In this document: positions 9,240 through 16,116 of the stretch, piece by piece | Position numbering within the stretch: position 1 is the first letter of the stretch | How the letters are laid out: every line of letters starts with the position of its first letter | From: Lachnospiraceae bacterium | GTDB taxonomy: Bacteria; Bacillota; Clostridia; Lachnospirales; Lachnospiraceae | DNA length: 64,000 nt | Direction of reading: 5' to 3' | NCBI GenBank assembly: GCA_910575835.1 | Contig: CAJTGB010000020.1 | Span: 19,282-83,281 of the forward strand | Made by a program: the position numbers and the translations under genes | The notes under the pieces: generated by a model | What the model was told of the DNA's origin: nothing | What the model saw: the letters and a program-made list of their open reading frames with translations, nothing else | Database searches by the model: none

Positions 9240-9532
9240 GGTTTGTCCAGAACTATGATAAGAAAGATGAGGCCGCATTCCTGGCCTTGGAAAAGAGATT
9301 TATAGAATTAGAAGAAAAATCGGCGGATCTGAAAAGAGGCCGCAGATATGTGTCCGTCATGGGGCGGGAAGCGGTCAATACCATGATATGGGAAGCAGAG
9401 TATGATTCTATGGAGGAAGCGGTTAATGCTTTGAAGATAATACAGGAGAATCCAGAACATGATGCGCTGCTGGAAAAGCAGATTTGTTTTATGCGGGATT
9501 CTTATGTGGAGTTGTACCAGCAGATAGGGTAG
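9224..9532 (+). CDS. Small protein of unknown function at end of sugar operon
   Basis: I do not recognise this 102-residue protein. It is soluble, charged and mixed alpha/beta in appearance, without signal peptide or membrane segment. A pattern such as 'YVSVMGREAVNTMIWEAEYDSMEEAV' is reminiscent of small ferredoxin-like (dimeric alpha-beta barrel) proteins, but that is only an impression. The ATG at 9224 follows GGAGAG and overlaps the kinase gene by 16 bases, so it is co-translated with the sugar genes and is probably part of their pathway. Confidence 0.6.
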   Translation: MVYKMRFVQNYDKKDEAAFLALEKRFIELEEKSADLKRGRRYVSVMGREAVNTMIWEAEYDSMEEAVNALKIIQENPEHDALLEKQICFMRDSYVELYQQIG

Positions 9533-9544
9533 ATCACATAATAA

Positions 9545-9573
9545 TTGCGGCGGTGAAATGAAAGTGATATAAT
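9545..9573 (+). promoter_or_regulatory. Sigma-A type promoter for ROK regulator gene
   Basis: TTGCGG (9545-9550), a 17-base spacer and a perfect TATAAT (9568-9573), about 40 bases upstream of the ROK gene. This suggests the regulator is transcribed separately from the sugar operon. Confidence 0.6.
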
Positions 9574-9615
9574 AATTACAATAAATGCGGACTGCATATT
9601 CGTTGGGGAGGTCTT

Positions 9616-10791
9616 ATGAGTAAGGACAGTATACCCGAAGCAAAAGGCGGCACGCCTGAAGCATTGGGAGAATCAAATAAAATATTGATATTAAACTGCC
9701 TTAGGACAAGGGGAACGATGTCAAGGGCGGACTTATGCCGGCACTTGGGCATGAGTTTTCCGGCGGTCTCGTCCAATGTAAAGAGCCTGATCGATATCGG
9801 ATATGTGGTGGAGGTCGGTGAGGGGGACAATTCCCTGGGACGCAAATCCACGCTGCTGTCTTATTATGCGGAACGGGGATTTGTATTAGGAGTCGATCTT
9901 GGGAGGTTCCGCATCCGGGTGATGTTCGCGGACCTTCTCGGCCGGGAATTGTCAAGCCTTGAGAGGCCGACGAACACTGAAGACGGCGGGATAGGGATTG
10001 CCGACGAACTCAGAGAGATGCTGTTAGATGTCGCAGCGGCCAGCGGAAAGGATAAATCCGCTATCTTAAGCATCTGTATCGGCGTTCCGGGAGTCCTTTC
10101 AGAAGACGGTGTTACTTTGGCCCCCTTTTTGCCGCCGATCGATCTGGCTCAGATCAGAACGAAGATCGGGGAAGAATTTACGGCGCCTGTCGTCATTGAG
10201 AACAGTATCAATCTGGGTGCGCTTGGGGAGATGTGGCATGGGGCAGGCAGAGAGCTTAAGAATTTTGCGCTGATCAACTACGGAGTCGGCGTCGGGGCTG
10301 CATTTATCATCAATGGTGAATTATATCCGGGGGCGCACCGGGCTTCGGGAGAGATTGGATTCATGGTAGGGGATCCGTCGAAGCTTCGGACAGAATTTGA
10401 CGAGGTCGGAGTGTTGGAGAATACGATATCCAGAGATAAGATCCAGAACTATATCATGCGGCCTGATTTCCAGGATGAGATCAATAAGCTGATTGAGAAA
10501 TATAAGAAAAACGACGTCTATGCGAAGCTTATTCTGGATGAGATATTTTTGTATGTAGGAATTTCGCTGATCAATATTTCAGCAGTATTGGATTTGGAAG
10601 CGGTTATCATATCCGGCGGACTTGGGAACAGCATCGGCAGATTGTTTTCCGAGAAGTGGAGTGAGATGCTTGCAGTACACGTACCATATCCTCCCAGGCT
10701 GGTGTTTTCTGAGCTGGAGAATCAGGAGGGGGTTTTAGGCGCGATACATGTGGCGCTTGAAGCGGTTTATAGGGAACCGCTTAAGATATAA
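9616..10791 (+). CDS. ROK-family transcriptional regulator
   Basis: A 391-residue sugar-responsive repressor of the NagC/XylR group. Residues about 20-75 form a winged helix ('RGTMSRADLCRHLGMSFPAVSSNVKSL') and the rest is the sugar-kinase-like ROK domain beginning at 'GFVLGVDLGRFRIRV'. The zinc-binding CxCGxxGCxE motif of ROK kinases and of NagC is absent: the segment after 'HRASGEIGFMVGDPS' has no cysteine. It has its own promoter directly downstream of the sugar operon and is the natural candidate to control it. Effector and operator are not known. Confidence 0.85.
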   Translation: MSKDSIPEAKGGTPEALGESNKILILNCLRTRGTMSRADLCRHLGMSFPAVSSNVKSLIDIGYVVEVGEGDNSLGRKSTLLSYYAERGFVLGVDLGRFRIRVMFADLLGRELSSLERPTNTEDGGIGIADELREMLLDVAAASGKDKSAILSICIGVPGVLSEDGVTLAPFLPPIDLAQIRTKIGEEFTAPVVIENSINLGALGEMWHGAGRELKNFALINYGVGVGAAFIINGELYPGAHRASGEIGFMVGDPSKLRTEFDEVGVLENTISRDKIQNYIMRPDFQDEINKLIEKYKKNDVYAKLILDEIFLYVGISLINISAVLDLEAVIISGGLGNSIGRLFSEKWSEMLAVHVPYPPRLVFSELENQEGVLGAIHVALEAVYREPLKI

Positions 10792-10828
10792 TGCAAATAA
10801 CAGGTTTTCGAAAGCGGAAGGTGAGACT

Positions 10829-11539
10829 TTGAAGATAGCGATTGTCGACGATGAGAGGATCATCAGAGAACAGGTCAAGAACTTCATACACAGATATTTC
10901 ACGGATTGCACGGTTTGGTCTTACGCCGCAGGAGAAGGCCTGCTTGCCGCTCATACGAAGTTCGATATCATTTTCCTGGATATCAAGATGGAGGGCGTAA
11001 GCGGGATCGATACGGCGAGGGAGCTTCGAAGGCAGCAGGAGGATACGGTACTGATCTTTGTTACAGGGATGAAAGAGTACGTGTTTGAAGCCTTCGATGT
11101 GTCGGCGTTTCACTATCTGCTGAAGCCGATAGATGAGGGGAAGCTTCGCGAAGTTCTCGGCCGGGCGGTCGGGGAAGCGAAGAAGAAGAAGGATGGGCGG
11201 CGCAGGCAGCTCTTCGTCCGAACGAAGGGGAGAAGCCTTACCATAGATCAGGGCGATATCTTATATATAGAGAGCAAGGCGAAGAAGGCGGAGATCCACA
11301 CGGTAAAAGAGACGATAGAGATCTATGCCGCCATGAGCGGGCTGGAGGAACAATTGGATGAGCGCTTCTACAGGTGTCATCGGGGATATCTGGTCAACAT
11401 GGCGTATATCGTGGAGTACAGTGCGGACAGCATCAGTCTTGCCGGCGGCGGGACGGTCTATCTGACTAAGAAGAAGCATGGTGAATTCGTGAAGGCTTAT
11501 ATGTGGTTTTTACAGAACGGAGGAGTATCCTGTGTCTAA
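10829..11539 (+). CDS. LytTR-family response regulator
   Basis: A 236-residue response regulator. The receiver domain (about 1-120) has 'AIVDDE', the phospho-acceptor aspartate in 'IIFLDIKM' near 51 and the lysine of 'LLKPID'. The LytTR DNA-binding domain (about 130-232) starts 'LFVRTKGRSLTIDQGDILYIES'. I choose TTG at 10829 because GGAAGGTGA sits a few bases upstream and the protein then begins with the usual receiver strand. The stop codon lies inside the left copy of the 21-bp direct repeat and, before the AIPR insertion, overlapped the GTG start of the kinase now at 13516. Its target genes are not evident. Confidence 0.88.
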   Translation: MKIAIVDDERIIREQVKNFIHRYFTDCTVWSYAAGEGLLAAHTKFDIIFLDIKMEGVSGIDTARELRRQQEDTVLIFVTGMKEYVFEAFDVSAFHYLLKPIDEGKLREVLGRAVGEAKKKKDGRRRQLFVRTKGRSLTIDQGDILYIESKAKKAEIHTVKETIEIYAAMSGLEEQLDERFYRCHRGYLVNMAYIVEYSADSISLAGGGTVYLTKKKHGEFVKAYMWFLQNGGVSCV

Positions 11540-11540
11540 A
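11520..11540. repeat. Left copy of 21-bp perfect direct repeat flanking AIPR insertion
   Basis: Identical to 13504-13524; begins GAGGAGTATCC and ends GTCTAAA. Flanking bases differ (G/T before, G/C after), so the identity is exactly 21 bases. This copy contains the stop codon of the LytTR regulator (TAA 11537-11539) and a duplicated, now unused, kinase ribosome site and GTG (11532-11534). Confidence 0.95.
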
Positions 11541-11548
11541 GGATACTC

Positions 11549-13240
11549 TCATTCCATATTTTCTTCCCACCACATTTCATTTTTCAGATATCGCTCCATG
11601 ATATCAAATCGCCTAAATGCTGCCGCCATCGTTCGTCCATCTATCTCCGACAGATTTTCATTGTTAAAATAGTCTTTTAGGATATTCACCATTGCCTGTT
11701 CTGCCTTACTGTACATCAATTCCTTGTTTTGTTCAAAGTAATTTTTTATTTCATTAAAATTAATATGAGTGATTTTTTGCAATGTAATACCTGACTTTTT
11801 TAATATTTGCTTACCGATCATATATGACAAAAAATATTGACTATACAATCGGTGCTCCTTAATTCCATCCAGTTCACTCTCTTTCTTTCTATTATTATCA
11901 CAATAACGAAATATCAGTACAGCAACCACCATCTGAGCAGCATTCAGGTTATCAAAAATCAATGAATAATATTTATCAAAAAATTCATTACGTCTATATT
12001 TTGCCAAATGCGGACATTCCCGCCATACTGCGAAGACAGCCTCAGCCGCGACTGTCGATGGTATTACATTTATATTTAATGTATTATCTCTCTTTCGTTT
12101 ATAGACGTATCCCAAATCATGTGCGCCGATTTCCAAAATCCGTTGACATTCATCGTTTGATTTTAAATCTCTAAAGTCCACCGGATTCTGGCTATTTGTC
12201 GCATATATAATATCCTGAATGATACCCGGATTTTCAGTGTCTTCCACTTCATAAAGACGTACTAACAGATATGTCTGTGAAAAATCCAGATTGGGATTTT
12301 CTTTTACAGTTTGATGTATCGTTTTACATGTTTGTCCACCGTTTATGATTTGTAAGTCATCCGTTTTAACCATCCAATTCTGTTCTTGCAACGCATTAAA
12401 ACTAAATTTTTTGCAAATCATTGTCGCCCCATTATTGAAAAAGAAAAAATTCTGACGTTTATCTGTATCCAATAGAGTTTCTGTGATTCCATCATTCACT
12501 ACATTTTTTCCTAAATAGCGACGGATATTTTTTTCCAGCAGACTATCCCCAAATTCTTCCATCAATTTGTATACTTCCATTACGGAAACACGTCCGAGAA
12601 TTACTCTTTTATAATTAAAATTTTCCTGAATAGCCTTTCCGCTCAAAGAAATTTGTGTATTAATAACTTGTTCCCTATTAATATAGCGCATAATATCAAT
12701 ATGGGAAAAATGCTCAAATCGAACTTGGCTCTGACCTGCAAAAGCATTATTAATATGATTCCGACCCTCTTGATTCCAGGCCAGACCATTATTAAGCATC
12801 ACGAATGTCACATATGGAATTGCACCGTCTAATATAAAAGATCGAATCTCTTCTACTTTTTTTCTATTCTGTACATTTAATTCAATATGCGTAGAAGGAT
12901 CAAACACACATTTTATGGTATTCACAGCTTTTTCAACTGCATTAGCCGGAAAATTACTGTCTTTATCCAGTTTTCTTGAATACTTTGATTGGAACAATAC
13001 TACATTTAATTGTGAATCCTGTGCTTCCACAATATAAGCTGCGTCAAATCCCCCATCGTTTCCCCCATCAGTCAAAAACTGTACTGCCTCCATCAGATCA
13101 ATGTCTAAATAGGCAGCAACTCCTAGCAGCAAAAATGCTTTGGAACGATTTCTCTCATTATCGTTATCCGTAAAAATTTCCTGATTATCTGCTAATATCT
13201 TATTTATTCTTTGGTCAATGATTTGTTTTGCTATATCCAT
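11549..13240 (-). CDS. AIPR-family (abortive infection phage resistance) protein
   Basis: A 563-residue protein. The C-terminal two thirds carry AIPR hallmarks: 'FFFFNNGATMICKK' and 'QIINGGQTCKTIH' (roughly residues 265-325), then 'YATNSQNPVDFRDL'. The N-terminus has 'GGNDGGFDAAYI' (D66) followed by 'LNVVLFQSKYS' (Q84, K86), a D...QxK spacing like the catalytic core of Mrr-type PD-(D/E)XK nucleases. The family name comes from phage-resistance association; the biochemical mechanism is not established to my knowledge. I choose ATG at 13240 over GTG at 13249, because AGGTG overlaps that GTG and sits correctly for the ATG. Codon use is AT-rich, unlike neighbours, indicating horizontal transfer. 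It lies alone inside a 21-bp direct repeat. Confidence 0.85.
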   Translation of the reverse strand: MDIAKQIIDQRINKILADNQEIFTDNDNERNRSKAFLLLGVAAYLDIDLMEAVQFLTDGGNDGGFDAAYIVEAQDSQLNVVLFQSKYSRKLDKDSNFPANAVEKAVNTIKCVFDPSTHIELNVQNRKKVEEIRSFILDGAIPYVTFVMLNNGLAWNQEGRNHINNAFAGQSQVRFEHFSHIDIMRYINREQVINTQISLSGKAIQENFNYKRVILGRVSVMEVYKLMEEFGDSLLEKNIRRYLGKNVVNDGITETLLDTDKRQNFFFFNNGATMICKKFSFNALQEQNWMVKTDDLQIINGGQTCKTIHQTVKENPNLDFSQTYLLVRLYEVEDTENPGIIQDIIYATNSQNPVDFRDLKSNDECQRILEIGAHDLGYVYKRKRDNTLNINVIPSTVAAEAVFAVWRECPHLAKYRRNEFFDKYYSLIFDNLNAAQMVVAVLIFRYCDNNRKKESELDGIKEHRLYSQYFLSYMIGKQILKKSGITLQKITHINFNEIKNYFEQNKELMYSKAEQAMVNILKDYFNNENLSEIDGRTMAAAFRRFDIMERYLKNEMWWEENME

Positions 13241-13303
13241 TATAGACACCTATCTTTAAGATTCATTACATGATCAAACATTTATATATAATACAACAAG
13301 AAT

Positions 13304-13332
13304 ATAATAGTGTATTTTCTTCAGTATTACAA
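13304..13332 (-). promoter_or_regulatory. Probable promoter of AIPR gene
   Basis: Read on the minus strand: TTGTAA (13332-13327), 17-base spacer, TATTAT (13309-13304), about 65 bases upstream of the AIPR start. It lies inside the insert, so the cassette brings its own promoter. Confidence 0.5.
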
Positions 13333-13503
13333 GAGTTTTTGTGTAGTCATTACTTCTTATCCCCGGCATTGATGTGAATTGTACTTTTTTGGTGTGAAAA
13401 GGCAGCGGCAGTATTTTATTCCCAAAAACGGTCGTTTTATTCCATTTCATCAATACAAACGGATCACTCTGCCGATATTAACATAAGAAACTCTTTTGAA
13501 AGT
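13333..13503. other. Non-coding right flank of the insert
   Basis: About 170 AT-rich bases between the AIPR promoter and the right direct repeat. I see no open reading frame of note. A perfect palindrome AAAACG-GT-CGTTTT lies at 13425-13438 and could be an operator or part of a recombination end. No RNA gene recognised. Confidence 0.4.
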
Positions 13504-13524
13504 GAGGAGTATCCTGTGTCTAAA
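13504..13524. repeat. Right copy of 21-bp perfect direct repeat flanking AIPR insertion
   Basis: Identical to 11520-11540. This copy supplies the functional GAGGAG ribosome binding site and the GTG start (13516-13518) of the histidine kinase. Confidence 0.95.
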
Positions 13525-15024
13525 CCGATGGAATTCTATTTTTCTTTTATGCAGTTTGTATTATTTCTGGTTCAGGGATATTATCTGCAGTATTTTTACG
13601 GAAGCTTCCTGGAGTGCAGAGTGAAGGGGCGGTGCGGCGGTCTCATTGCGGCGGTATCCTATACGCTGCTTCGGACTTTGCTTTATGTGATCTGGCCGGC
13701 AGAGTATGAGAGCCGTGCCGTGATCGGGAAGCAGGCGGTGTCGCTCTGTATTCTTGCGGTTCTGGCGCTCTTCTTATATCAGGCGCGCCATGCGGTCACA
13801 TGCTTCCTTGCGGTCGCATTCCAGGCTGTGATCGGCGTCAGCGTCTATCTGGCAGTCATATTGATGGACTGGCCGTCAGGCCTGTTACTCTCCCTGTGGA
13901 ACTGGTGTCTGAAGACGGGAACGTTCACGAAGCTTGAGACCTTCCGGCTTCTGTCAGAAATCAGCGTGGCAGGGATGCATTTCCTTCAGATCATGATAGC
14001 GGTTCTGTTGATCCGGGGTTCTCTTAGGCGCATTGTGAGGGATTACCGGGAGAAGGATATTGATATGCCGAGAACGCAGCTTTTGTTCATCCTGATTCCG
14101 GCGTTGTCGGCATTGCTTCTGTGTACCTTGCTGCGGGTGACATTCGTAGTAGTAGAAGAGAATTCCCAGGAATTCCTATACCACAGATATCCGGTACTGA
14201 TGGCTGTGCTTCCGGCGATTCTTCTGCTGTCTCTGGCATCGGTCCTGTACGGGGTCAAGTCCATCCAGGATATCCTGAAGCTGAACAGAGAGAAGAACAG
14301 CCGGATCGTTCTGGAGAAACAGGTGGAAGGTCTTAAGGAGCATATCGGAGAGATTGAACGGCTCCATTCCGGGATTCAGAGTATGAAGCATGATATGAGG
14401 AATACTCTGGCTGTCGTTCAGCAATTAGCTTCGGTGAGCGAGGGACAGGGGACAAAGGAGCTTAAAAGATATCTGTCCGAGATCGATCAGACTATGGATC
14501 AGATGGAGCCTGCATTCCGGACGGGGAATGCGGTTGTGGACGCCCTCCTTAATATGAAATATCACGAGATCGTCCGCAGCATACCGGAGATTGAACTGAA
14601 TGCTGAGGGACTGCTCTTTCCGGAGGCGCTGCATATCCGAAGCTATGATATCGGTATGATTCTCGGAAATGCGCTGGACAATGCCATGGAAGCCTGCGTG
14701 AAGCTTAAGAAGAGAGATGCGTCGGCGAAAACATATATCCGGCTGGCAGCTTTGGTCAGAGGGCAGTTATTGCTTTTGAAGATTGAGAATAGCTTCGGCG
14801 GCAGCGTGAGGCGAAAGCCGCAGGCGGAGTTCCCGGAAAGTGATAAGGAAGGCAAGGGAATGCATGGGATCGGGATGATGAATATCAAGAGCGCGGCGGA
14901 GAAATACCAGGGGACGGTTGACTGGAAGGTGAAGGGCAGGACATTTATCCTGGCGGTAATGTTAAGGAATGATATGATAATGAAGGGAGAAGAGCAAGAT
15001 GAAGGCAGTATTGAACACGATTGA
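13516..15024 (+). CDS. GHKL-type sensor histidine kinase, partner of LytTR regulator at 10829
   Basis: A 502-residue membrane kinase of the AgrC/LytTR-partner type. About six membrane segments occupy residues 1-250. A dimerisation region follows with the phospho-accepting histidine in 'SMKHDMRNTL' (near 291), then the ATPase domain with N-box 'GNALDNAMEAC' (near 380-390) and 'GIGMMNIKSAAEKYQG'. The start is GTG at 13516 with GAGGAG eight bases upstream; both signals lie in the duplicated 21 bp. Its regulator gene is now 2 kb away behind an oppositely transcribed gene, so coordinated transcription may be lost. It overlaps the following gene by 26 bases. Confidence 0.88.
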   Translation: MSKPMEFYFSFMQFVLFLVQGYYLQYFYGSFLECRVKGRCGGLIAAVSYTLLRTLLYVIWPAEYESRAVIGKQAVSLCILAVLALFLYQARHAVTCFLAVAFQAVIGVSVYLAVILMDWPSGLLLSLWNWCLKTGTFTKLETFRLLSEISVAGMHFLQIMIAVLLIRGSLRRIVRDYREKDIDMPRTQLLFILIPALSALLLCTLLRVTFVVVEENSQEFLYHRYPVLMAVLPAILLLSLASVLYGVKSIQDILKLNREKNSRIVLEKQVEGLKEHIGEIERLHSGIQSMKHDMRNTLAVVQQLASVSEGQGTKELKRYLSEIDQTMDQMEPAFRTGNAVVDALLNMKYHEIVRSIPEIELNAEGLLFPEALHIRSYDIGMILGNALDNAMEACVKLKKRDASAKTYIRLAALVRGQLLLLKIENSFGGSVRRKPQAEFPESDKEGKGMHGIGMMNIKSAAEKYQGTVDWKVKGRTFILAVMLRNDMIMKGEEQDEGSIEHD

Positions 15025-15817
15025 GGATCTAAGATCCGGGCATTTTAAGAATTCATACGGGGTGGAGGGGATGCTGGTTACCGGCAGATCGGACTATAAG
15101 AAGATCATCGATGTGTCCGATGAGATGAAGGAGCATGTTCTTAAGAATGTGAAGCAGGCATATTATAAGTATAACGGGATGTCGGGGGACAATGCGGCGG
15201 AGGAGAGAGCCTATCAGGGAACCTTGAATGAATATTACAAGACGCTCGACAGGGAAGACCGTCTGTCTGCGTGCTGGACACTTGGGCAGTTGGGACTTAA
15301 GCTTTCGCAGGAGGTTTCCGATTCGATTATGGAGAAGGTGCCGGGATGGACTGCCGGGAAGCCGATACCGGAAGGACTGCTTGACGAGATCTTCGCAGGA
15401 GACCGTATTGCAGAGATCATGGCAGAGAAGCCGGGGAACACGGAAGGGAATGCGAAGGATTCAGATCTCCTGAAGGAGAATCAGTTTGACGAATTGCAGA
15501 TCGGCGCCGATCAGGCGCAGGGTGCGGAGGAAGAGAAGAAGCCCTCAGGCAAGGTTGGATTTAACCAGGGGAAGCGTGCAAGACAGCTTGCCTCCGCGAA
15601 GACGCCGGAGCAGGTGCAGATGGTCATAAGCCTTCTGAAAAAGGATTTATCAGACTGTGAGAATGGTCTTGCCAACGATATGTGCGACGAGAATGAGGTC
15701 AAGAAGGTCAAGGCGATGCTCGCGAAGGCGCAGGAGCGCATGGGACAGGTCGCCCAGAATGCGGATGATGAGAAGCAGGAGGGGGACAATAGCTTTCTGA
15801 TCAATATGCTGATGTAA
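14999..15817 (+). CDS. Protein of unknown function downstream of histidine kinase
   Basis: I do not recognise this 272-residue protein. It is soluble, without signal peptide or membrane segments. The N-terminal ~140 residues look helical and globular ('LSACWTLGQLGLKLSQEV'). A charged linker at about 145-185 is rich in Glu/Asp/Lys, and the C-terminal part has helices such as 'TPEQVQMVISLLKKDLSDCENG', compatible with a coiled coil. The ATG at 14999 follows GGGAGAAGA and overlaps the kinase by 26 bases, so it is co-translated with the two-component system and may be part of its signalling or output. Confidence 0.65.
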   Translation: MKAVLNTIEDLRSGHFKNSYGVEGMLVTGRSDYKKIIDVSDEMKEHVLKNVKQAYYKYNGMSGDNAAEERAYQGTLNEYYKTLDREDRLSACWTLGQLGLKLSQEVSDSIMEKVPGWTAGKPIPEGLLDEIFAGDRIAEIMAEKPGNTEGNAKDSDLLKENQFDELQIGADQAQGAEEEKKPSGKVGFNQGKRARQLASAKTPEQVQMVISLLKKDLSDCENGLANDMCDENEVKKVKAMLAKAQERMGQVAQNADDEKQEGDNSFLINMLM

Positions 15818-15860
15818 AGAGGCGATATAGATGCTTGGTATAGATAATTTTAATAAAATA

Positions 15861-15889
15861 TTGACATAATAGAAAAAAATTGTTACAAT
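15861..15889 (+). promoter_or_regulatory. Strong promoter upstream of NCS2 permease
   Basis: Consensus TTGACA (15861-15866), 17-base spacer and TACAAT (15884-15889). Transcription would start near 15896, only about 20 bases before a strong terminator hairpin, so the transcript is either a very short RNA or an attenuated leader for the permease operon. Confidence 0.75.
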
Positions 15890-15918
15890 AAAAATATAAC
15901 AAAATCGTATTCAGAATC

Positions 15919-15964
15919 AAGGAGTTTGTCGACCTTTCACAAAGGTCGCAGGCTCCTTTTTTGT
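15919..15964 (+). terminator. Intrinsic terminator / attenuator in permease leader
   Basis: A bipartite stem: AAGGAG (15919-15924) pairs with CTCCTT (15953-15958), and CGACCTTT (15930-15937) pairs with AAAGGTCG (15941-15948) across a CAC loop. A run of T follows. It lies about 150 bases before the permease start, directly after the promoter. Confidence 0.8.
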
Positions 15965-15997
15965 TACATGGAAGATGCATGCTTAATCCTTGCAATC

Positions 15998-16026
15998 TTG
16001 AGCCGGTACTGTTTGGAAAATATAAG
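15998..16026 (+). promoter_or_regulatory. Possible second promoter for permease
   Basis: TTGAGC (15998-16003), 17-base spacer, TATAAG (16021-16026), downstream of the terminator. It could give constitutive expression of the permease independent of the attenuated promoter. It is followed by a tiny reading frame of four codons (MKRR, 16099-16113) that overlaps the permease ribosome site. Confidence 0.35.
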
Positions 16027-16116
16027 AAGAGGAGGGAGGAGACAACTGAACGATGTAAAAAGACAGGCGGTACGGCATGCAAGTAAAAAGGAGTAGAAAT
16101 GAAAAGGAGATAAAAA

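Larger units (their letters stand above)
11520..13524. mobile_element. Putative single-gene defence cassette inserted with 21-bp target duplication
   Basis: About 1,963 bases (11541-13503) lie between two identical 21-bp repeats and interrupt a regulator/kinase operon. The insert is strikingly AT-rich against its roughly 50% GC surroundings, is read on the opposite strand and carries one complete gene (AIPR family), its promoter and about 170 bases of non-coding DNA. I found no transposase, integrase or convincing terminal inverted repeat. Removing the insert plus one repeat copy restores a regulator and kinase overlapping by 8 bases (GTGTCTAA), the usual arrangement for such pairs. Insertion with long target duplication has been described for restriction-modification genes; applying it here is inference. 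Confidence 0.75.

Noticed and set aside
10748..10828. Longer N-terminus for the LytTR regulator
   Set aside because: It overlaps the ROK gene and gives 27 residues without homology; TTG 10829 has a good ribosome site and begins with the receiver strand.
11541..13503. Insertion sequence or integron gene cassette
   Set aside because: No transposase or integrase, no attC-like imperfect palindrome at the gene end, and no terminal inverted repeats found by eye.
15890..16116. Purine riboswitch before the NCS2 permease
   Set aside because: The conserved core of guanine/adenine riboswitches is absent and only about 20 bases lie between transcription start and terminator.
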